Source of the DNA: Sulfurovum sp.
GTDB lineage: Bacteria; Campylobacterota; Campylobacteria; Campylobacterales; Sulfurovaceae
DNA: 43,103 nt
Direction: 5' to 3'
Assembly (NCBI GenBank): GCA_027012955.1
Contig: JALUYL010000066.1
Span: 1 to 43,103 of the forward strand
This document shows, one piece after another, positions 19,534 through 30,024 of this stretch (its first letter is position 1; each line of letters begins with the position of its first letter). The notes under the pieces are model-generated. The model did not search any database. It saw only the letters and a program-made list of their open reading frames with translations, and had not been told where the DNA came from. Made by a program: the position numbers and the translations under genes.

Positions 19534-20882
19534 TATTTTTCTCCTATAAATTCTTTTATTTCATCTTCTATATTTTCAAATACACTATGAGAAGTCTGTG
19601 GACTAATCACTCTTTTTGTCATTAAACGAAGCCCTATTTCTATGACAAATGCTAATACAAACCCACCCGCAATAAAATACCCCACATCAGGAATATGTTT
19701 AGAGGTATAGTTGAGTGCCAAGACTATAGCCACCGCAATAGTTACAATGGCTAAAATAACCAAAAACTTTGAAGCTTTGGTATCTTTTATTTTAAGTAGA
19801 TGTCCTATATGCACTAACGCATGTATGAAAAGGATAGAGATAGACCCAATAGCTGCAATTTCTGTAAGGTCAAAAAAGAGTACAAATGCGATTAAGATAA
19901 TAGTACTCACAATAAGTCCTTCACTACTGTGCCAAACATTACGTTTGTAGACTTTAGGAAGTTCTCCGTTTTTTGCCATCTGGTAGGTGACATTGGTCAC
20001 GGCATAAAGATTGGCATTGATAGACGATGCCGTTGAGATAAGGGCAGCTACTGCCATGATGGTAAAGCCTATGTGTCCAAAGGCTGGTTTTGCTGCTTCT
20101 GCCAAGGCATAGTCTTGTGCTTTGATAATTTCAGCTAAGGGTAAGTTTCCAAACACTGCAAACGTCACGGCAACATATAAAACCATGACAAAGACTATCG
20201 CTACAGTCATTGCTTTAAGCATCGTTTTTCCTGGGTTATCCATATCTTCTGCTGTGTTGGTAATAACCCTAAATCCTTCAAAAGCAAAAAAAGTCAGTGC
20301 CACAGAAGAAAATACATTCATTACAGGAGGAGCATCTTTTAAAGATAGCAGTGCAGGATCAATGTAAAAAAAGACTACTACTGTAAAAAGCACAATAATA
20401 CTAAGTTTTATAAGTACTATAACTGTTTCACTTTTAGCAATAAGCGCACTTCCTGCAAGATTTATAAACATAAAAATAAGGAGGATTACTATGGCAAAAC
20501 CATTTGACCAGATAGGAATATTGGCGCCTACACTCATCATCGCTGCGTAGGTACCAAAAGTTTTTGCCACCATGGCTATGGCAACCATAGCAGAGAGATA
20601 AAAAAGTACGGAGAGTGAGCCAGAAAAGACACCCTCACCATAACACTGCACCAAATACTCGACGATACCTCCACGACTCGGATATGCAGTAGCAAGTTTA
20701 GCTAATGAATACCCACTAAGCAGTGCAATAATACCGCCTAAAATAAATGATATCCATACCAAGTTACCAGCAATAGCACCTGCTTCACCTAAAAGTACAA
20801 AAATACCTGCTCCAACCATGGAGCCTATGCCTAAAAAGACTGCGCTCCATAGTCCGAAGGCTTTTTGTTTAGTTATCATCAT
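19533..20882 (-). CDS. APC family permease
   Basis: GIGSMVGAGIFVLLGEAGAIAGN; FFAFEGFRVITNTAEDMDNPGKTMLKAM. Confidence 0.88.
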   Translation of the reverse strand: MMITKQKAFGLWSAVFLGIGSMVGAGIFVLLGEAGAIAGNLVWISFILGGIIALLSGYSLAKLATAYPSRGGIVEYLVQCYGEGVFSGSLSVLFYLSAMVAIAMVAKTFGTYAAMMSVGANIPIWSNGFAIVILLIFMFINLAGSALIAKSETVIVLIKLSIIVLFTVVVFFYIDPALLSLKDAPPVMNVFSSVALTFFAFEGFRVITNTAEDMDNPGKTMLKAMTVAIVFVMVLYVAVTFAVFGNLPLAEIIKAQDYALAEAAKPAFGHIGFTIMAVAALISTASSINANLYAVTNVTYQMAKNGELPKVYKRNVWHSSEGLIVSTIILIAFVLFFDLTEIAAIGSISILFIHALVHIGHLLKIKDTKASKFLVILAIVTIAVAIVLALNYTSKHIPDVGYFIAGGFVLAFVIEIGLRLMTKRVISPQTSHSVFENIEDEIKEFIGEK

Positions 20883-21420
20883 TCATTTTTTTCATAGCAT
20901 TGGCACCCATAAGTAGCGCCAAACCATCAAAAAAGAGGCTAAATCCTACCAATAGACCTATCAGATACATAGAAGTAAATGGCCAACCTATCACAAATAC
21001 CATTGCCATCACCAAGGACAATATAGCATTGAGAAACCATACCCACCAATGATTATTTGGATAATTTGAAGATGCCATCATGAAGCCACTAAAAGCATCC
21101 ATAAAAAAGTAAATAGAAAAGAGCAGCCCTAAGGTTGCTATACCACCTAACGGTGAAAACAGCATATAGAGAGCAACACCAACCAAGACAAAACTTTTTA
21201 ACCATCCTGCCCAATCATCTTTGTTTGTAATCCATGTAAAGTAACCTGCCATAAATCCAGTGAGTAACATAAGCCAAGAAACAAAAAGGACTGTAGCATA
21301 CGTTCCAAATACGGGGAATAATGCACTAATCGCCCCTAAAACCATAAAAAGTATACCTGCTATTTTTGCATACTTTCCAAACTTATCCATACCTATTATT
21401 TCTTCTGGCGCTTTCCACAT
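20869..21420 (-). CDS. HdeD/DUF308 family membrane protein
   Basis: Multiple short TM segments, SIYFFMDAFSGFMMAS. Confidence 0.65.
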   Translation of the reverse strand: MWKAPEEIIGMDKFGKYAKIAGILFMVLGAISALFPVFGTYATVLFVSWLMLLTGFMAGYFTWITNKDDWAGWLKSFVLVGVALYMLFSPLGGIATLGLLFSIYFFMDAFSGFMMASSNYPNNHWWVWFLNAILSLVMAMVFVIGWPFTSMYLIGLLVGFSLFFDGLALLMGANAMKKMNDDN

Positions 21421-21487
21421 TTTTAATCCTTTAATAAAAGTTAAGTATCTAACATGAAATTAATTTTCATGTATGTTCATGAGTAAT

Positions 21488-21516
21488 ATTACATCCTTTA
21501 TGTATTAGGATGTAAT
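21488..21516 (-). terminator. hairpin overlapping the stop of the 21498..21791 gene
   Basis: Perfect 9-bp stem ATTACATCC...GGATGTAAT. Confidence 0.5.
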
Positions 21517-21791
21517 TTCTTTGCTACTTCTTCTACTTCTTCAATAATTTCATCTTCTATATGGGTAATATCAGCATCTATCGCAGCATCCATATCTGTT
21601 TGTTCTTTATACTTTCCATGATAAACCCCTAAAACAAGTGCCACTATAGCTGACGAAATGAGTAAAAATTTGTATTCCAACATTTGAGAGTCAGACATAT
21701 AGAACATAGCCAATATTCCCGCAAAGATAGTAAAGTAACCTAAAGAGGAGCCTATAAATCGTTTAATTGAAAAAGATGTTTTTTCATTCAT
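21498..21791 (-). CDS. small hypothetical membrane protein
   Basis: 97-aa ORF with two hydrophobic segments. Confidence 0.55.
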   Translation of the reverse strand: MNEKTSFSIKRFIGSSLGYFTIFAGILAMFYMSDSQMLEYKFLLISSAIVALVLGVYHGKYKEQTDMDAAIDADITHIEDEIIEEVEEVAKKLHPNT

Positions 21792-21910
21792 TTTTTATTC
21801 CTTATGTAGTATTACATTAATTATAGCACTTTTTATACAATATATTTGTTTACCAACGAACATATCTTTTATTTTTCACGAATACTAAAGACCTTAACCA
21901 GTGAATAAAA

Positions 21911-22627
21911 CTAAATCATTCCACCATTTTCAGATACAACTTCTGAAACTACTTTTTTATCTTCTATTTTGAGTATGCGGTCACATAATGGGAGCATTGC
22001 TTCATCGTGTGTTACCATGATGATGGCAACATTTTGATCGAGTGCAATTTTTTTAAGCATCTGTACTACAGAAACAGAACGTTTATTATCCAAAGCTGCT
22101 GTTGGTTCATCTGCCAAAATAATCTCTGGTTTGTTTGCCAATGCTCTGGCAATGGCAACACGTTGGTTCTGCCCTCCTGAGAGTTCAGAAGACATATTGT
22201 GTGCCTTGTCAGCGATGTCAAAATACTCTAAAAGTTCCATAGCAAAACTTTCTGCTTCTTTTTGTGGCACACCATTGGTCTGAGGTACCAGCGTTACATT
22301 GTCTATGACATTCAAAAAAGGTATCAGGTAGTGTGCCTGAAAAATAAACCCTATCTTCTCTCGACGTATTTTTCGGGTTTCTTTGGTAAGCCATTTGTTC
22401 TCATAGACTTTCTCATTCCCTAGCCAGATGGTGCCGCTGCTTGGGTCTTCTACACATCCTATCATCATCAGGAGTGTTGTCTTACCTGCACCACTGGGTG
22501 CAACCAATGCAACAAGCTCCCCTTTTTCAATACTGAAATCTGCACCGTCTATCACTTCGACTAAAGTATCATCTTTACCAAAGTGTTTGACAAGGTTCTC
22601 TACTTTAATGGCATAATTTTTTTCCAT
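21911..22627 (-). CDS. ABC transporter ATP-binding protein (MacB/LolD type)
   Basis: LVAPSGAGKTTLL Walker A, ELSGGQNQRVAIARALANKPEIILADEPTAALD. Confidence 0.93.
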   Translation of the reverse strand: MEKNYAIKVENLVKHFGKDDTLVEVIDGADFSIEKGELVALVAPSGAGKTTLLMMIGCVEDPSSGTIWLGNEKVYENKWLTKETRKIRREKIGFIFQAHYLIPFLNVIDNVTLVPQTNGVPQKEAESFAMELLEYFDIADKAHNMSSELSGGQNQRVAIARALANKPEIILADEPTAALDNKRSVSVVQMLKKIALDQNVAIIMVTHDEAMLPLCDRILKIEDKKVVSEVVSENGGMI

Positions 22628-22628
22628 T

Positions 22629-23774
22629 TTAACCTCCTATGGCTTCTGCAGGATTTGCTTTCATCACCTTATGCACTGCCACAAAAGAAGCCAAGATAGA
22701 AGCCAATATCACAACTACGAACAAGACCAAGGCATCAGGAGTTTCCAAAACAACCCTTTTGGGAAACTTAGAATAGATAAGATGCGCAAAAATATTGGCA
22801 AACATAAATGCCAACACTCCCATAAGCAGTGTCTCCTGTACAATCATTTTGATAATCATACTGTTAGGCAAGCCTATCAATTTCATAATAGATATCTCTT
22901 TCATCTTTTCCAGTGTCATCGTATAAATAATAAGCGCGATGATAATAGTCGAGACTACGACCAAAATTACCGTAAACATTCCTATCTGCTTGGAAGCCAT
23001 CTTAATGAGATTTTTGGTTAAAAGTGTCTTCTCTTCTGTGGCGGTATAGACACTGTTATGTTTCCATGTTCGTATCGTATCTGCGACTTCATCGACACTG
23101 TAGCCCTCTTTGACGGTGGCGACTACTGCGTTAATCATATGAGAGTTCAGTGCATTGATGCCTCGTTCTCTGTCATTTCTTGTACGTGCATTAGAGTAGA
23201 GAAATTGCAATGCCTGTGCATCTTTCAAGCTCACATACACCAGTGGGTCACCCCCAGAAGATACCGTGCCATGTGTCACCCCCACAACGCTATAGACATC
23301 TCTGCCTAACGGCACTTTGTCACCTACTTTAAATCCCGTCTTGTCTGTCACAACCATCTCATAATGGTCACGCTCCAAGCCTCTACCTGCAACGATTTTT
23401 GTGCTATCTATAGGACTGATATCTCCAAAGGGGTCAAACCCTACTGCAAATACACGCACTTCATTTCCCTCTAGGGGGAGTTGGAGGTTTTGAAAGGTAA
23501 GCCCTTCAGATTTTGCAACACCCTCTGTGACTTTTATGGTATTTTTCATATCTTCATGCAAGCGTGAAGGTTCGGCAAAGGGTCCGAGTGTATTTTCCTG
23601 AACCACCCACAGGTCAATCTTCAAATCATTTAAAAGTACCTGTGCATCGATAATCATACCCCTGTACACACCAATCATAATAAGCACAATCCCAAGCAAC
23701 ATCCCTACACCCATGGATGTAACGATGAACTTTCCTAAAGTATGGGCAATGTCTTTTTTCGCAAGATTTATCAT
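22629..23774 (-). CDS. FtsX-like ABC transporter permease
   Basis: Four-TM layout with C-terminal FtsX domain, KVMKANPAEAIGG ending. Confidence 0.88.
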   Translation of the reverse strand: MINLAKKDIAHTLGKFIVTSMGVGMLLGIVLIMIGVYRGMIIDAQVLLNDLKIDLWVVQENTLGPFAEPSRLHEDMKNTIKVTEGVAKSEGLTFQNLQLPLEGNEVRVFAVGFDPFGDISPIDSTKIVAGRGLERDHYEMVVTDKTGFKVGDKVPLGRDVYSVVGVTHGTVSSGGDPLVYVSLKDAQALQFLYSNARTRNDRERGINALNSHMINAVVATVKEGYSVDEVADTIRTWKHNSVYTATEEKTLLTKNLIKMASKQIGMFTVILVVVSTIIIALIIYTMTLEKMKEISIMKLIGLPNSMIIKMIVQETLLMGVLAFMFANIFAHLIYSKFPKRVVLETPDALVLFVVVILASILASFVAVHKVMKANPAEAIGG

Positions 23775-24913
23775 TAGTGTATGCTCATGCCCTCTGAGAG
23801 AGGTTTTTTCTTTCCTGAGTCTATCAGTATTTCTGTATCTGTCTTCAATCCTGTTACTGCAGCTTCACTGTGACCTCGTGCCAAAACTTTGAGCACAACA
23901 AAATGTGCTTTGCCTGAATGCTCTGTCCAAACACCTCTCTTTTCTTTATAATAGCTCAACGCTTTTAACGGCACCTTCACCACATCTGTATAGGTCTTAG
24001 ATGCAATGCGAACTTCTGCCTGTTCATTGATGTAAAAAGGCTCAGGCAGACTATCGAAAGCCACATCTACCTCTCGTTCCTGTGTCACAGCATCACTTTG
24101 TGCAACGATTCTCTTTACACTGCCACTGAAACGTTTTTCATATTGAGAACGCAACGTTATCTCAGCTTTTTGTCCCACTTTCACCGCACCACTAATCTTC
24201 TCATCTATGTAGGCTCGAATCCATACATCTTTAGGATTGACTATCTTTAAAATGGATTGTGCCGGCAGTACACTCTGTGCTACTTCTGCCGTACGTGCGA
24301 TGACGTAGCCATCTACAGGTGCATAGACCTTATATCTGGCAAGTTTCTCCTTGAGTGCCTCTACAGACTTTTGTGCACGTTCTTCTTCCATTTGAGCAGA
24401 CACAATATGCGCCTGCGTCGCTGCAATCTGTGCAGCAATAACATCTAGGTCTGCTTTTGCTTTGTCATACTCTGCTTTAGAGGCAAACGACTCTTTTTTG
24501 AGTTTCTCATAACGTGCATAGGTTATCTGCGCCAATCGTTTCTGTGCAAAGAGACTCTCTAACTCTTTTTTCGTAGCAAGTAGTTCTGAGCCTGCCTTGT
24601 CGGCTAAAAGTTTTGACTCATCAAGAAGCTGAGGAACATCTACACTGTCCATCGTAATCAACAAGTCCCCTTTTTTAACCCATTTACCTTCATCTGTAAG
24701 AATAGAAAGAATCCTCCCTCCAGTCTGTGCAGTGATACTATAGGTATACTTCGCCCCCACATTCCCAATGCCAAATACCTCAACAGAAAGATTTCCTTTT
24801 GTGGAAGTCACGGTATCATAGGTTGTTTTAGGGATATAGACTTTTTTATAAAACACTATACCTCCCAAGAGAAGTAACACTATGACTGCAATGTATTGAA
24901 ATAATTTTTTCAT
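23774..24913 (-). CDS. HlyD/MacA-type periplasmic adaptor
   Basis: N-terminal TM, lipoyl-like segment, coiled hairpin, YAPVDGYVIARTAEVAQSV. Confidence 0.88.
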   Translation of the reverse strand: MKKLFQYIAVIVLLLLGGIVFYKKVYIPKTTYDTVTSTKGNLSVEVFGIGNVGAKYTYSITAQTGGRILSILTDEGKWVKKGDLLITMDSVDVPQLLDESKLLADKAGSELLATKKELESLFAQKRLAQITYARYEKLKKESFASKAEYDKAKADLDVIAAQIAATQAHIVSAQMEEERAQKSVEALKEKLARYKVYAPVDGYVIARTAEVAQSVLPAQSILKIVNPKDVWIRAYIDEKISGAVKVGQKAEITLRSQYEKRFSGSVKRIVAQSDAVTQEREVDVAFDSLPEPFYINEQAEVRIASKTYTDVVKVPLKALSYYKEKRGVWTEHSGKAHFVVLKVLARGHSEAAVTGLKTDTEILIDSGKKKPLSEGMSIH

Positions 24914-26190
24914 TAGATTTTTCCTTTTAGGTATTCAATCCTGTATAAAGCAAGACTACGAGAGTAATAGGCTTCGAGTACACCCAGTTCTGCATTCAGA
25001 GCAAGGGCAATACTATCGAGTACTTCAATATAGGTCGAAAGTCCCTCTTTATACCGTGCATTCAACTCTTTTTGTGTACTTTGTGCAGAAGTGAGTTGTG
25101 CCTTTTTAGCTTGTATCGTCTTTCCATAACGCTTAATATCTATCAACAAAGCACGAAATTCATCTTGCAGAGCAAGGGCATCTGAAGCTTCCTGCTCTTG
25201 TGCAATCATCGTCCCTATACGAGCTTTCTGCTCTAAGGCACTTAATCTTCCTCCAGAGTAAAGAGGTACGTTATAGCTCACTCCCACATAGTCAGAGTTA
25301 TACTTGTTTAACGTATCAAATCGGTCATACGAAGCAACCAAATCAACAGAGCCAAAATGTGCCGACTTGGCAGACTGGTGCAGTAAACGGTTTTTGTCAA
25401 TGTTCAAGCGATCCATCTTCACTTTGTAGTTGTCTTCCAGCATAGCAACTTCGTTTTGTCTGCTTAGATTATATGTTTTCTTTAACGCAGCACTTTGCAG
25501 TTTTACACTGCTGTCAAGCTTTTTTCCCATATAGAGAGAAAGAGAAGTCTTTGCTTTTTCAAAAGAAGCCTTGGCAATGGCAAGCGCATCTTCTGCCACA
25601 TAAACAGAAGAGAGGAAACGGTTGCTGTCGGCATGGGTTTTAAGCCCTTGTTTTACCAATGCCTGAGACTGTGCATAGAGTGCTTTTTTTGACTCCAGGT
25701 CTTTACGTCTCACACGTACTGCTTCACGCTGCACAAGTAGAAGTGCATAGAGTGATTTCACTTTATATGCCAGGAGTGCTTTGACCTCACCCAGTGAAAG
25801 TTTGGCGATCTCTTCATCCACCTTTGTTGCATCAACTATCGAAGAGGTCTTGGCAAAGTCCCAAACTTTTTGATGCAATGTCACACCTGCACTCCAACCA
25901 TCTTTTTCGATAGTATTGAACATACCATTTACAGGAAGTACATAGGTTTTGGTAGGATTGTACACAGCAGAGAGATCGAGCTGAGGAAGATAGTCAGCAT
26001 ACGCAACATTATACCCCTGCTCTGCCTGTTGTATGCGTAACATAAAAGTTTTTACATCAGGGTGATGCGCCAAGGTACTCTCTATAGCTGTTTTCAATGT
26101 CAAGCTTTGGGCAAACAAGCTTTGTAGTGTTAACAAAGCCCATATCCATACTATCTGTTTCATCTGGATCCTTTCATATGCGAGGTACAC
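24913..26190 (-). CDS. TolC family outer membrane protein
   Basis: Signal peptide, LKTAIESTLAHHPDVKTF, GVSYNVPLYSGGRLSALEQKA, YKEGLSTYIEVLDS. Confidence 0.88.
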   Translation of the reverse strand: MYLAYERIQMKQIVWIWALLTLQSLFAQSLTLKTAIESTLAHHPDVKTFMLRIQQAEQGYNVAYADYLPQLDLSAVYNPTKTYVLPVNGMFNTIEKDGWSAGVTLHQKVWDFAKTSSIVDATKVDEEIAKLSLGEVKALLAYKVKSLYALLLVQREAVRVRRKDLESKKALYAQSQALVKQGLKTHADSNRFLSSVYVAEDALAIAKASFEKAKTSLSLYMGKKLDSSVKLQSAALKKTYNLSRQNEVAMLEDNYKVKMDRLNIDKNRLLHQSAKSAHFGSVDLVASYDRFDTLNKYNSDYVGVSYNVPLYSGGRLSALEQKARIGTMIAQEQEASDALALQDEFRALLIDIKRYGKTIQAKKAQLTSAQSTQKELNARYKEGLSTYIEVLDSIALALNAELGVLEAYYSRSLALYRIEYLKGKI

Positions 26191-26266
26191 TAAATTTTAA
26201 AAATTCTATCATTGTGATGTGAACTATTTATGAATTGCCCACAAATAAGGCATCAATATTGGTAAT

Positions 26267-26860
26267 TTACGATAACTTTGGACTTAACCCTTTGTTTTGA
26301 TGTGCATAAATCACAATAGCAACAAAAACACCACCCTGCACCACACCCAAAATAACTTCAGAAATAACCGCAATCATCGCCGGAAGTGTTTGGGGTATCC
26401 AGTCTCCTGAACCCAGTGTGGTAAAGGTCACAGTTGAGATATACATAGAAGTTACAAAACCATGTGCATGAATGGCAGTAAGGTTTTCTGTGCTAAACTG
26501 CGCACTCAAATGAAAAAGAGAAAAAACATCAAATATGTTAAATACTGCCGCATAATAGACGATAGTAATAATCGTCACTTCCAGATAAAGCAGTACAATT
26601 TGTACCAATGCAAGGTGTACATGACTCTTAGTACGACTGAAAATATAGACTGCCGTGTCAAGCATAGCAAAACGTGCAATGACAATATAAAGAATATTGG
26701 CGATAAGTATCTGTGCACGATGTAACGCAAACCATTCAGGTTTAATGCTATGTAGTGCCAGTTCCAGAAGTAGTGGTATCAACACCATAGGCAAGAGTAG
26801 AAAAGCCATCTTCTCACTGTGTATAAAACGGTTCTCTCTTTGCATAAATCTTGATAACAT
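26267..26860 (-). CDS. two-TM ion-channel-like protein
   Basis: Pore-like STVTFTTLGSGDWIPQT followed by a TM helix. Confidence 0.7.
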   Translation of the reverse strand: MLSRFMQRENRFIHSEKMAFLLLPMVLIPLLLELALHSIKPEWFALHRAQILIANILYIVIARFAMLDTAVYIFSRTKSHVHLALVQIVLLYLEVTIITIVYYAAVFNIFDVFSLFHLSAQFSTENLTAIHAHGFVTSMYISTVTFTTLGSGDWIPQTLPAMIAVISEVILGVVQGGVFVAIVIYAHQNKGLSPKLS

Positions 26861-26861
26861 A

Positions 26862-27182
26862 CTACTCCTTCTCTACAAGCACTCTTTCAAATGCTTTTGT
26901 TATTGTTTCAGCCTGTACAAGCCCTTCGAGAAATATCTCTCCATCCAATGTGAGTGTTGGATCTTGTACTATACCTTCTTCAACTGCTTTGAGTGTGTCG
27001 TACTCAAAAGTAAACTTGACACGTAAAGGCAGATGCTTAATCGCACAGCTCAGACGTTTGGAAAACTTTTCTGTACTTACTTTGTCTCCATATAAAATAG
27101 CATGGAAGAGCGGATATTCTGTTTTATCGGCATTGAGTATCTCACCCTCATGCATCGTATGGCATGCTTCACCCATTTGCAT
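26862..27182 (-). CDS. hypothetical protein, possible thioredoxin-like fold
   Basis: C-terminal QDPTLTLDGEIFLEGLVQAETITKAFE resembles the cis-Pro region of thioredoxin folds. Confidence 0.5.
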   Translation of the reverse strand: MQMGEACHTMHEGEILNADKTEYPLFHAILYGDKVSTEKFSKRLSCAIKHLPLRVKFTFEYDTLKAVEEGIVQDPTLTLDGEIFLEGLVQAETITKAFERVLVEKE

Positions 27183-27199
27183 AAAATACTCCTTTTTCT

Positions 27200-27523
27200 C
27201 TATTTTATCTGATTGGCGATTTGATACAAATAATCATGCATGTCAAAATAGCCAATCATCGCTTCAAACATCATACGCCAACACAGTTCCATACACAAAA
27301 ACATGGTGACGAACATCATCCAAAAGATGATTTTTCCATTGGAAGAGAAAGAAGCATAAAACGTATGCAGTGTGTCATTGATCTTTTTTACAAAAAAGAG
27401 ATGTGCTATCAGGTAATCTTTGAACACATACAAGACAACAGGCATAAGCACCGCACCTATATAATAAAAAAATATCAATATATCCTGTGTGATAAATGTA
27501 TTGAAAGTAAGTATATCCTGCAT
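27200..27523 (-). CDS. small hypothetical membrane protein
   Basis: 107-aa ORF with hydrophobic segments in a collinear gene run. Confidence 0.55.
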   Translation of the reverse strand: MQDILTFNTFITQDILIFFYYIGAVLMPVVLYVFKDYLIAHLFFVKKINDTLHTFYASFSSNGKIIFWMMFVTMFLCMELCWRMMFEAMIGYFDMHDYLYQIANQIK

Positions 27524-27541
27524 AAAATCCCTTTTTCATTT

Positions 27542-27781
27542 TTAATCTATATGACATTTCTTTTTGCGTATCGCTTCTATCTCTTTGACCTTTTCATCCA
27601 AATCTGTGAGCATTTCATACTGCTCACTTTTTAACATGCCATTTTGTTGCATGCGTTTTTTACGATCTTCTATGGTCTTAAGCCACTCATCTATAATTTC
27701 ATCAGAAATTGAACAATCTGTTGCCGCTTTTTTTTCATTTTCAACAACCCAATCCGCAATTTTTTTCATTACATGTATCAT
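27542..27781 (-). CDS. small hypothetical protein, paralogue of 9074..9310
   Basis: KKIADWVVENEKKAATDC...KKCH. Confidence 0.65.
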   Translation of the reverse strand: MIHVMKKIADWVVENEKKAATDCSISDEIIDEWLKTIEDRKKRMQQNGMLKSEQYEMLTDLDEKVKEIEAIRKKKCHID

Positions 27782-27782
27782 C

Positions 27783-28535
27783 TTACACTCCTAACAATTT
27801 ATAAATCATTTTAGCCGCGAGCAACAATAACACTACGGCAATAAGTTTTTTAACCTGTGCAGGCGTCAAACGGTAATGCATAATAAAGTCACCCACATAG
27901 CCACCGATGATTGCCGCCACTGTTACCACACCAAGAAGCACCCAGTCCATATCTACAAATGAGAGATAAGTCGCAAATGCACCCAATGTTGAAAACGGAA
28001 TCACAAAGCTGATGGCATAAGCCGCCTTTTTCGCATCAAAACCGAGTAGAATGAGCAATGGCATAATAAGTGAACCGCCCCCTACTCCAATAGTTCCCGA
28101 GATAAGTCCAACCACCGCACCAATCACATACAGCACCCATGCTTTATCATAAACCACTTTTTGTTCCCGATTGCTAAAGAGCAACAGCAGCGCACTGACA
28201 AGTAAAAATGCTACCAATATCCACTCAACAACCTCTTTTTGCACATATTGACTTAACCATGCACCAATAGGTGTCGTAATCATAATGGAAATAATAAGTG
28301 GAATAGCAAATTTTATATCTAAAACCCCGCGAAAGAAGTTCATAAATGAAGCTGTCATAGTAGAAGCGGAGTTTATGAAAAGCCCAATGGCTTTGGCTAA
28401 ATTTATAGGCATTCCCATCATAGAAAAAATGGGCACAAGCCCGATAGCCGAACCGACTCCACCCATAGAAAAGAGTGTAGAGAGCCCAAGCGTTAAAAAA
28501 AAGTAGATAGCATAGTGAATAAGTTCAGGATTCAT
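27783..28535 (-). CDS. TauE/SafE family sulfite/anion exporter
   Basis: GGVGSAIGLVPIFSMMG and GTIGVGGGSLIMPLLILLG repeats. Confidence 0.9.
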   Translation of the reverse strand: MNPELIHYAIYFFLTLGLSTLFSMGGVGSAIGLVPIFSMMGMPINLAKAIGLFINSASTMTASFMNFFRGVLDIKFAIPLIISIMITTPIGAWLSQYVQKEVVEWILVAFLLVSALLLLFSNREQKVVYDKAWVLYVIGAVVGLISGTIGVGGGSLIMPLLILLGFDAKKAAYAISFVIPFSTLGAFATYLSFVDMDWVLLGVVTVAAIIGGYVGDFIMHYRLTPAQVKKLIAVVLLLLAAKMIYKLLGV

Positions 28536-28545
28536 TAGTCATCCT

Positions 28546-28911
28546 TTAAATTTTTATTTTTTTTGCCAAGCCACCTTTGAGACTGTCCATAAGCCCTAAA
28601 AGCCCACCACTGAGGTATTTTACTTCAAATCCCTGTATTGCCAGCCAGGATCGTGCCATATTGGAGCGATCCGCTTTTGGACAGGCAACGACTATGAGTT
28701 TGTCTTTTGGTAGTTCACCCAGTCTATCAGGCAACTCATTCGCAGGAATTTGCAAACCAAAATTCACCTGCCATACCTTTGTTTCCATTGGTACTCTGAT
28801 ATCAACGAATTCACACTCTTTTTTATTGTATAACTCAATAAATTCATCAATTTCTATACGCATATTGTTCATTGCACTTGGAACAATTTCTCTTGCTAAC
28901 TCATCCATCAC
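28546..28911 (-). CDS. rhodanese-like domain protein
   Basis: EFVDIRVPMETKVW; IVVACPKADRSNMARSWL. Confidence 0.85.
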   Translation of the reverse strand: MMDELAREIVPSAMNNMRIEIDEFIELYNKKECEFVDIRVPMETKVWQVNFGLQIPANELPDRLGELPKDKLIVVACPKADRSNMARSWLAIQGFEVKYLSGGLLGLMDSLKGGLAKKIKI

Positions 28912-29310
28912 TTATCCTTTAATCTTTTGTATATAATCTCTGGCTTTGTCGCCACGTAAGCCTTCCACAACACCAAGCAAACCATTTGTCAAATAGCGTG
29001 CATTAAAACCGTTCAACTTCAAATAAAGCCGTGCTATTTCCGCTCGGTCATAATGCGGACACATCGTTACAATCGTTTTACTTTTATCTATCTCAGAGAG
29101 TCGCTCAGGCAATTCATTCAGCGGAATGTGGTCTCCAAAACCGATGTGCCATGCCTCATACTCTTCATTAAAACGAATATCAATTAATTGTGCTTCACCT
29201 TTAGCGTAGAGTTCAAAAAACTCCGGCAACTGTATTTTCATATCTTTGCGTTCTTGATAATCAAAATCTTTTAAATACTTATCAAAACTTATACTATAAT
29301 CTTTCATCAT
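28912..29310 (-). CDS. rhodanese-like domain protein
   Basis: QLIDIRFNEEYEAWHIGFGDHIPLNELP; IVTMCPHYDRAEIARLYL. Confidence 0.85.
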   Translation of the reverse strand: MMKDYSISFDKYLKDFDYQERKDMKIQLPEFFELYAKGEAQLIDIRFNEEYEAWHIGFGDHIPLNELPERLSEIDKSKTIVTMCPHYDRAEIARLYLKLNGFNARYLTNGLLGVVEGLRGDKARDYIQKIKG

Positions 29311-29319
29311 TTACCTTTC

Positions 29320-29976
29320 TTACTTTGTTTCAACTTTACGTGAAAAGTACTCTTGTGGATGCCCACAGACAGGACATTTACCTGGTGCTTTTTTACCATA
29401 ATGTACATGTCCACACACTTCACATATCCATACCTCTTCATCATCACTTTCAAACTCATGCCCTTCACTCAGACGAGCAAGCAACTCTTTATACATCTTC
29501 TCATGTTCCACTTCTACTTGACCAATGTTCTTAAAAAGACGTGCTGCTTCACTGTGTCCTTCTTCTTTGGCTATGGCTGCAAAGTCAGGGTACATGGTCA
29601 AGTTCTCATAACTCTCTCCATTGATAGCATCTTGCAGATTGGCAAGGGTATCACCCCATGAATCTTCACTGGCATTTTGCATACGGTTATGTAGTGCCAG
29701 TTCAAGTTTTGCATGTTCTTTTTCATTGTTTGCCGCACGTTGAAAATGTGCTGCGATGTCACGATAGCCTTCTTTTTGCGCTACTTTGGCATAGTATTCA
29801 TATTTGTTACGTGCCTGAGACTCACCCGCAAAAGCTTTAAGCAAGTTCACCAAAGTAAGATCAACAGTTATCATATTCATAGCCTGTCCGCAACAGTGTA
29901 ACTCACCACCACCAACTTCCTGTACTTCTACCACATTCCCACACAACTCACATCTGTAACTTTCATGTTTTCTCAT
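29320..29976 (-). CDS. rubrerythrin with N-terminal desulforedoxin-like and C-terminal rubredoxin-like domains (desulforubrerythrin-like)
   Basis: CELCGNVV...LHCCGQAM at the N-terminus; FAGESQARNKYEYYA; C-terminal CEVCGHVHYGKKAPGKCPVCGHP. Confidence 0.92.
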   Translation of the reverse strand: MRKHESYRCELCGNVVEVQEVGGGELHCCGQAMNMITVDLTLVNLLKAFAGESQARNKYEYYAKVAQKEGYRDIAAHFQRAANNEKEHAKLELALHNRMQNASEDSWGDTLANLQDAINGESYENLTMYPDFAAIAKEEGHSEAARLFKNIGQVEVEHEKMYKELLARLSEGHEFESDDEEVWICEVCGHVHYGKKAPGKCPVCGHPQEYFSRKVETK

Positions 29977-30024
29977 TTTTTATCCTTTTATATTTTTATT
30001 TAACTATTATAGCCAATGTATATA

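Noticed and set aside
21911-26190. ABC/FtsX/HlyD/TolC cluster as a novel system
   Set aside because: Standard MacAB-TolC-like efflux operon layout; reported only as features
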